Shown here: one piece after another, positions 63,269 to 64,000 of the stretch
Numbering within the stretch: the first letter of the stretch is position 1
Layout: every line of letters starts with the position of its first letter
Source: Patulibacter medicamentivorans
GTDB lineage: Bacteria; Actinomycetota; Thermoleophilia; Solirubrobacterales; Solirubrobacteraceae
Reading direction: 5' to 3'
NCBI RefSeq assembly: GCF_000240225.1
Contig: NZ_AGUD01000019.1
Location: forward strand, 1-64,000
DNA length: 64,000 bases
Notes under the pieces: generated by a model
Told to the model about the DNA's origin: nothing
Database searches by the model: none
Seen by the model: the letters and a program-made list of their open reading frames with translations, nothing else
Translations under genes and position numbers: made by a program

Positions 63269-63286
63269 ACGAACAGTGCTGTTCGT
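63269..63286. promoter_or_regulatory. 18-bp palindrome before the esterase gene
   Basis: ACGAACAGTGCTGTTCGT has two perfect 8-bp arms around a 2-bp centre. It ends 3 bp before a possible ATG at 63289 and 15 bp before the ATG at 63301. The shape fits a TetR-family operator; no TetR gene is inside the window. Confidence 0.55.
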
Positions 63287-63300
63287 GGATGCTGTGGGGC

Positions 63301-64000
63301 ATGTGGGAGCGCAGCGGGCGAGGATCACGGGTGCGACGAGCGACGGCGGTGGCGGTCGCGGCGGCGGCGGCGCTGGGGGTCGGCCCGGCGGTCGGCTCGG
63401 CCGCCGCCGACGGCGCGGGCGCCGGCGCGGCGGTGGCCGCCGTCCGCGACGGCGACGGGTTGCGGATCGTCTCGCGCAGGGCGCTCGACGACCGCCAGCT
63501 CGACCTGCGGGTCGCGACCTCGGCGCTGCGCCAGCCGGTCGACGTGCGGGTGCTGCTGCCCGACGGCTACGCCCGCCACCCGGATCGCCGCTACCCGGTC
63601 CTCTACCTGTTCCACGGCACCAGCGGGCGAGCGTCCGACTGGGTGAAGGCCGGTGACGTGGAGGCGACGACCGCGGGCCGGCCGGTGATCGTGGTGATGC
63701 CGGACGCCGGCTACGACGGCGACGGCGGCGGCTGGTTCGCCGACTGGTTCAACGGCGGCCGCGGCGGGCCGCCGAAGTGGGAGACCTTCCACATCGGCCA
63801 GCTGGTGCCGTGGGTCGACGGCAACCTGCGGACGATCGCCGATCGCCGCGGGCGCGCCGTCGCGGGGCTCTCGCAGGGCGGCTTCGGCGCGATGACCTAC
63901 GCCGCGCGCCATCCCGACATGTTCAGCTCGGTCGCGTCGTTCTCGGGCGCCCCCGAGATCACCCGCGATCCGGTGGTCAGCCTCGGCGCGATGGGGATCG
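63301..64000 (+). CDS. Secreted alpha/beta-hydrolase esterase (partial)
   Basis: At least 233 residues, open at the right edge. The N terminus (Arg-rich, then Ala/Val-rich to about residue 36) is a signal peptide. The body shows the esterase family plan: RYPVLYLFHGTSG (oxyanion side), VVMPDAGYDG, WETFHIGQLVPWVDGNL, and the nucleophile elbow GLSQGGFGAM followed by AARHPDMFSSVASFSG. It resembles actinobacterial secreted esterases of the antigen 85/esterase D group. In-frame starts at 63289 and 63301 are both possible; the earlier one abuts the palindrome. The catalytic Asp and His are not yet in view. Confidence 0.82.
   Translation, partial: MWERSGRGSRVRRATAVAVAAAAALGVGPAVGSAAADGAGAGAAVAAVRDGDGLRIVSRRALDDRQLDLRVATSALRQPVDVRVLLPDGYARHPDRRYPVLYLFHGTSGRASDWVKAGDVEATTAGRPVIVVMPDAGYDGDGGGWFADWFNGGRGGPPKWETFHIGQLVPWVDGNLRTIADRRGRAVAGLSQGGFGAMTYAARHPDMFSSVASFSGAPEITRDPVVSLGAMGI

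Overview
The window is about 64 kb of very GC-rich, tightly packed bacterial DNA. Almost every gene starts or stops within a few bases of its neighbour, ATGA/GTGA/TGATG overlaps are common, and no stretch over 300 bp lacks a gene. Composition and gene families point to a high-GC actinobacterium, most likely a deep-branching Thermoleophilia/Solirubrobacterales-type organism. That placement is an inference from style and content, not from a marker gene. No rRNA, tRNA, CRISPR array, transposase or phage gene was seen.

Layout. 1-2358: end of a cydDC exporter plus a small membrane protein. 2371-5925: a two-GAF, DevS/DosS-like sensor kinase with a universal stress protein (minus strand), divergent from a LuxR-type response regulator. 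6053-11920: alcohol dehydrogenase, aldehyde dehydrogenase, a P-type ATPase and a SRPBCC protein. 11943-17907: VIT1-type transporter, flavodoxin, wax ester/triacylglycerol synthase, M50 protease with CBS domains, a second alcohol dehydrogenase and two small unknowns. 17904-24886: PEP synthase, then CoA-transferase, HAD phosphatase and GH65 phosphorylase. 25019-28000: a 34-residue ORF, a Na/K-type P-ATPase and a DUF1918 protein. 28054-35960: narGHJI plus narK. 36106-39266: ArsR, rhodanese, MMPL and DUF2892 cassette. 39341-43893: a complete arginine deiminase operon (arcC, arcB, arcA and an antiporter). 44076-51896: Nramp-like transporter; CBS, DUF4389, coiled-coil and FtsH operon; SQR-like flavoprotein; ABC-2 exporter. 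52015-60825: DUF2231 protein and two OmpR-type two-component systems flanking a lipoprotein/MacB-like ABC operon. 60981-64000: a small, possibly frameshifted membrane protein, DUF899 protein, ECF sigma factor and the start of a secreted esterase.

Main interpretation. From about 2.4 to 51.9 kb the window reads as one hypoxia/dormancy island. The gene set closely parallels the DevR/DosR regulon of Mycobacterium tuberculosis (devS, devR, usp, tgs1, rip3, hrp1, ctpF-like, Rv0569/DUF1918, nar/narK, HAD-GH65 as in Rv2006) and the OsdR island of Streptomyces coelicolor, here gathered in one place. The strongest direct signal is regulatory. Fourteen promoters share one layout: a 19-bp imperfect palindrome (consensus near TCCGTRGTTCYCCSC), a GCGGATGGCG-like element starting 34-37 bp from the start of the palindrome, exactly 17 bp, then a -10 hexamer with A at position 2 and T at position 6. 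In eight of them the start codon follows 6-7 nt later, which predicts leaderless mRNAs. I infer that the local response regulator binds the palindrome and that the heme-type GAF kinase senses O2, NO or CO. The regulon would then cover fermentation (two alcohol dehydrogenases, an aldehyde dehydrogenase, PEP synthase, CoA-transferase), arginine-derived ATP, storage lipid, phosphorolysis, ion pumps and membrane proteostasis (FtsH). Nitrate respiration is a candidate member with an atypical promoter.
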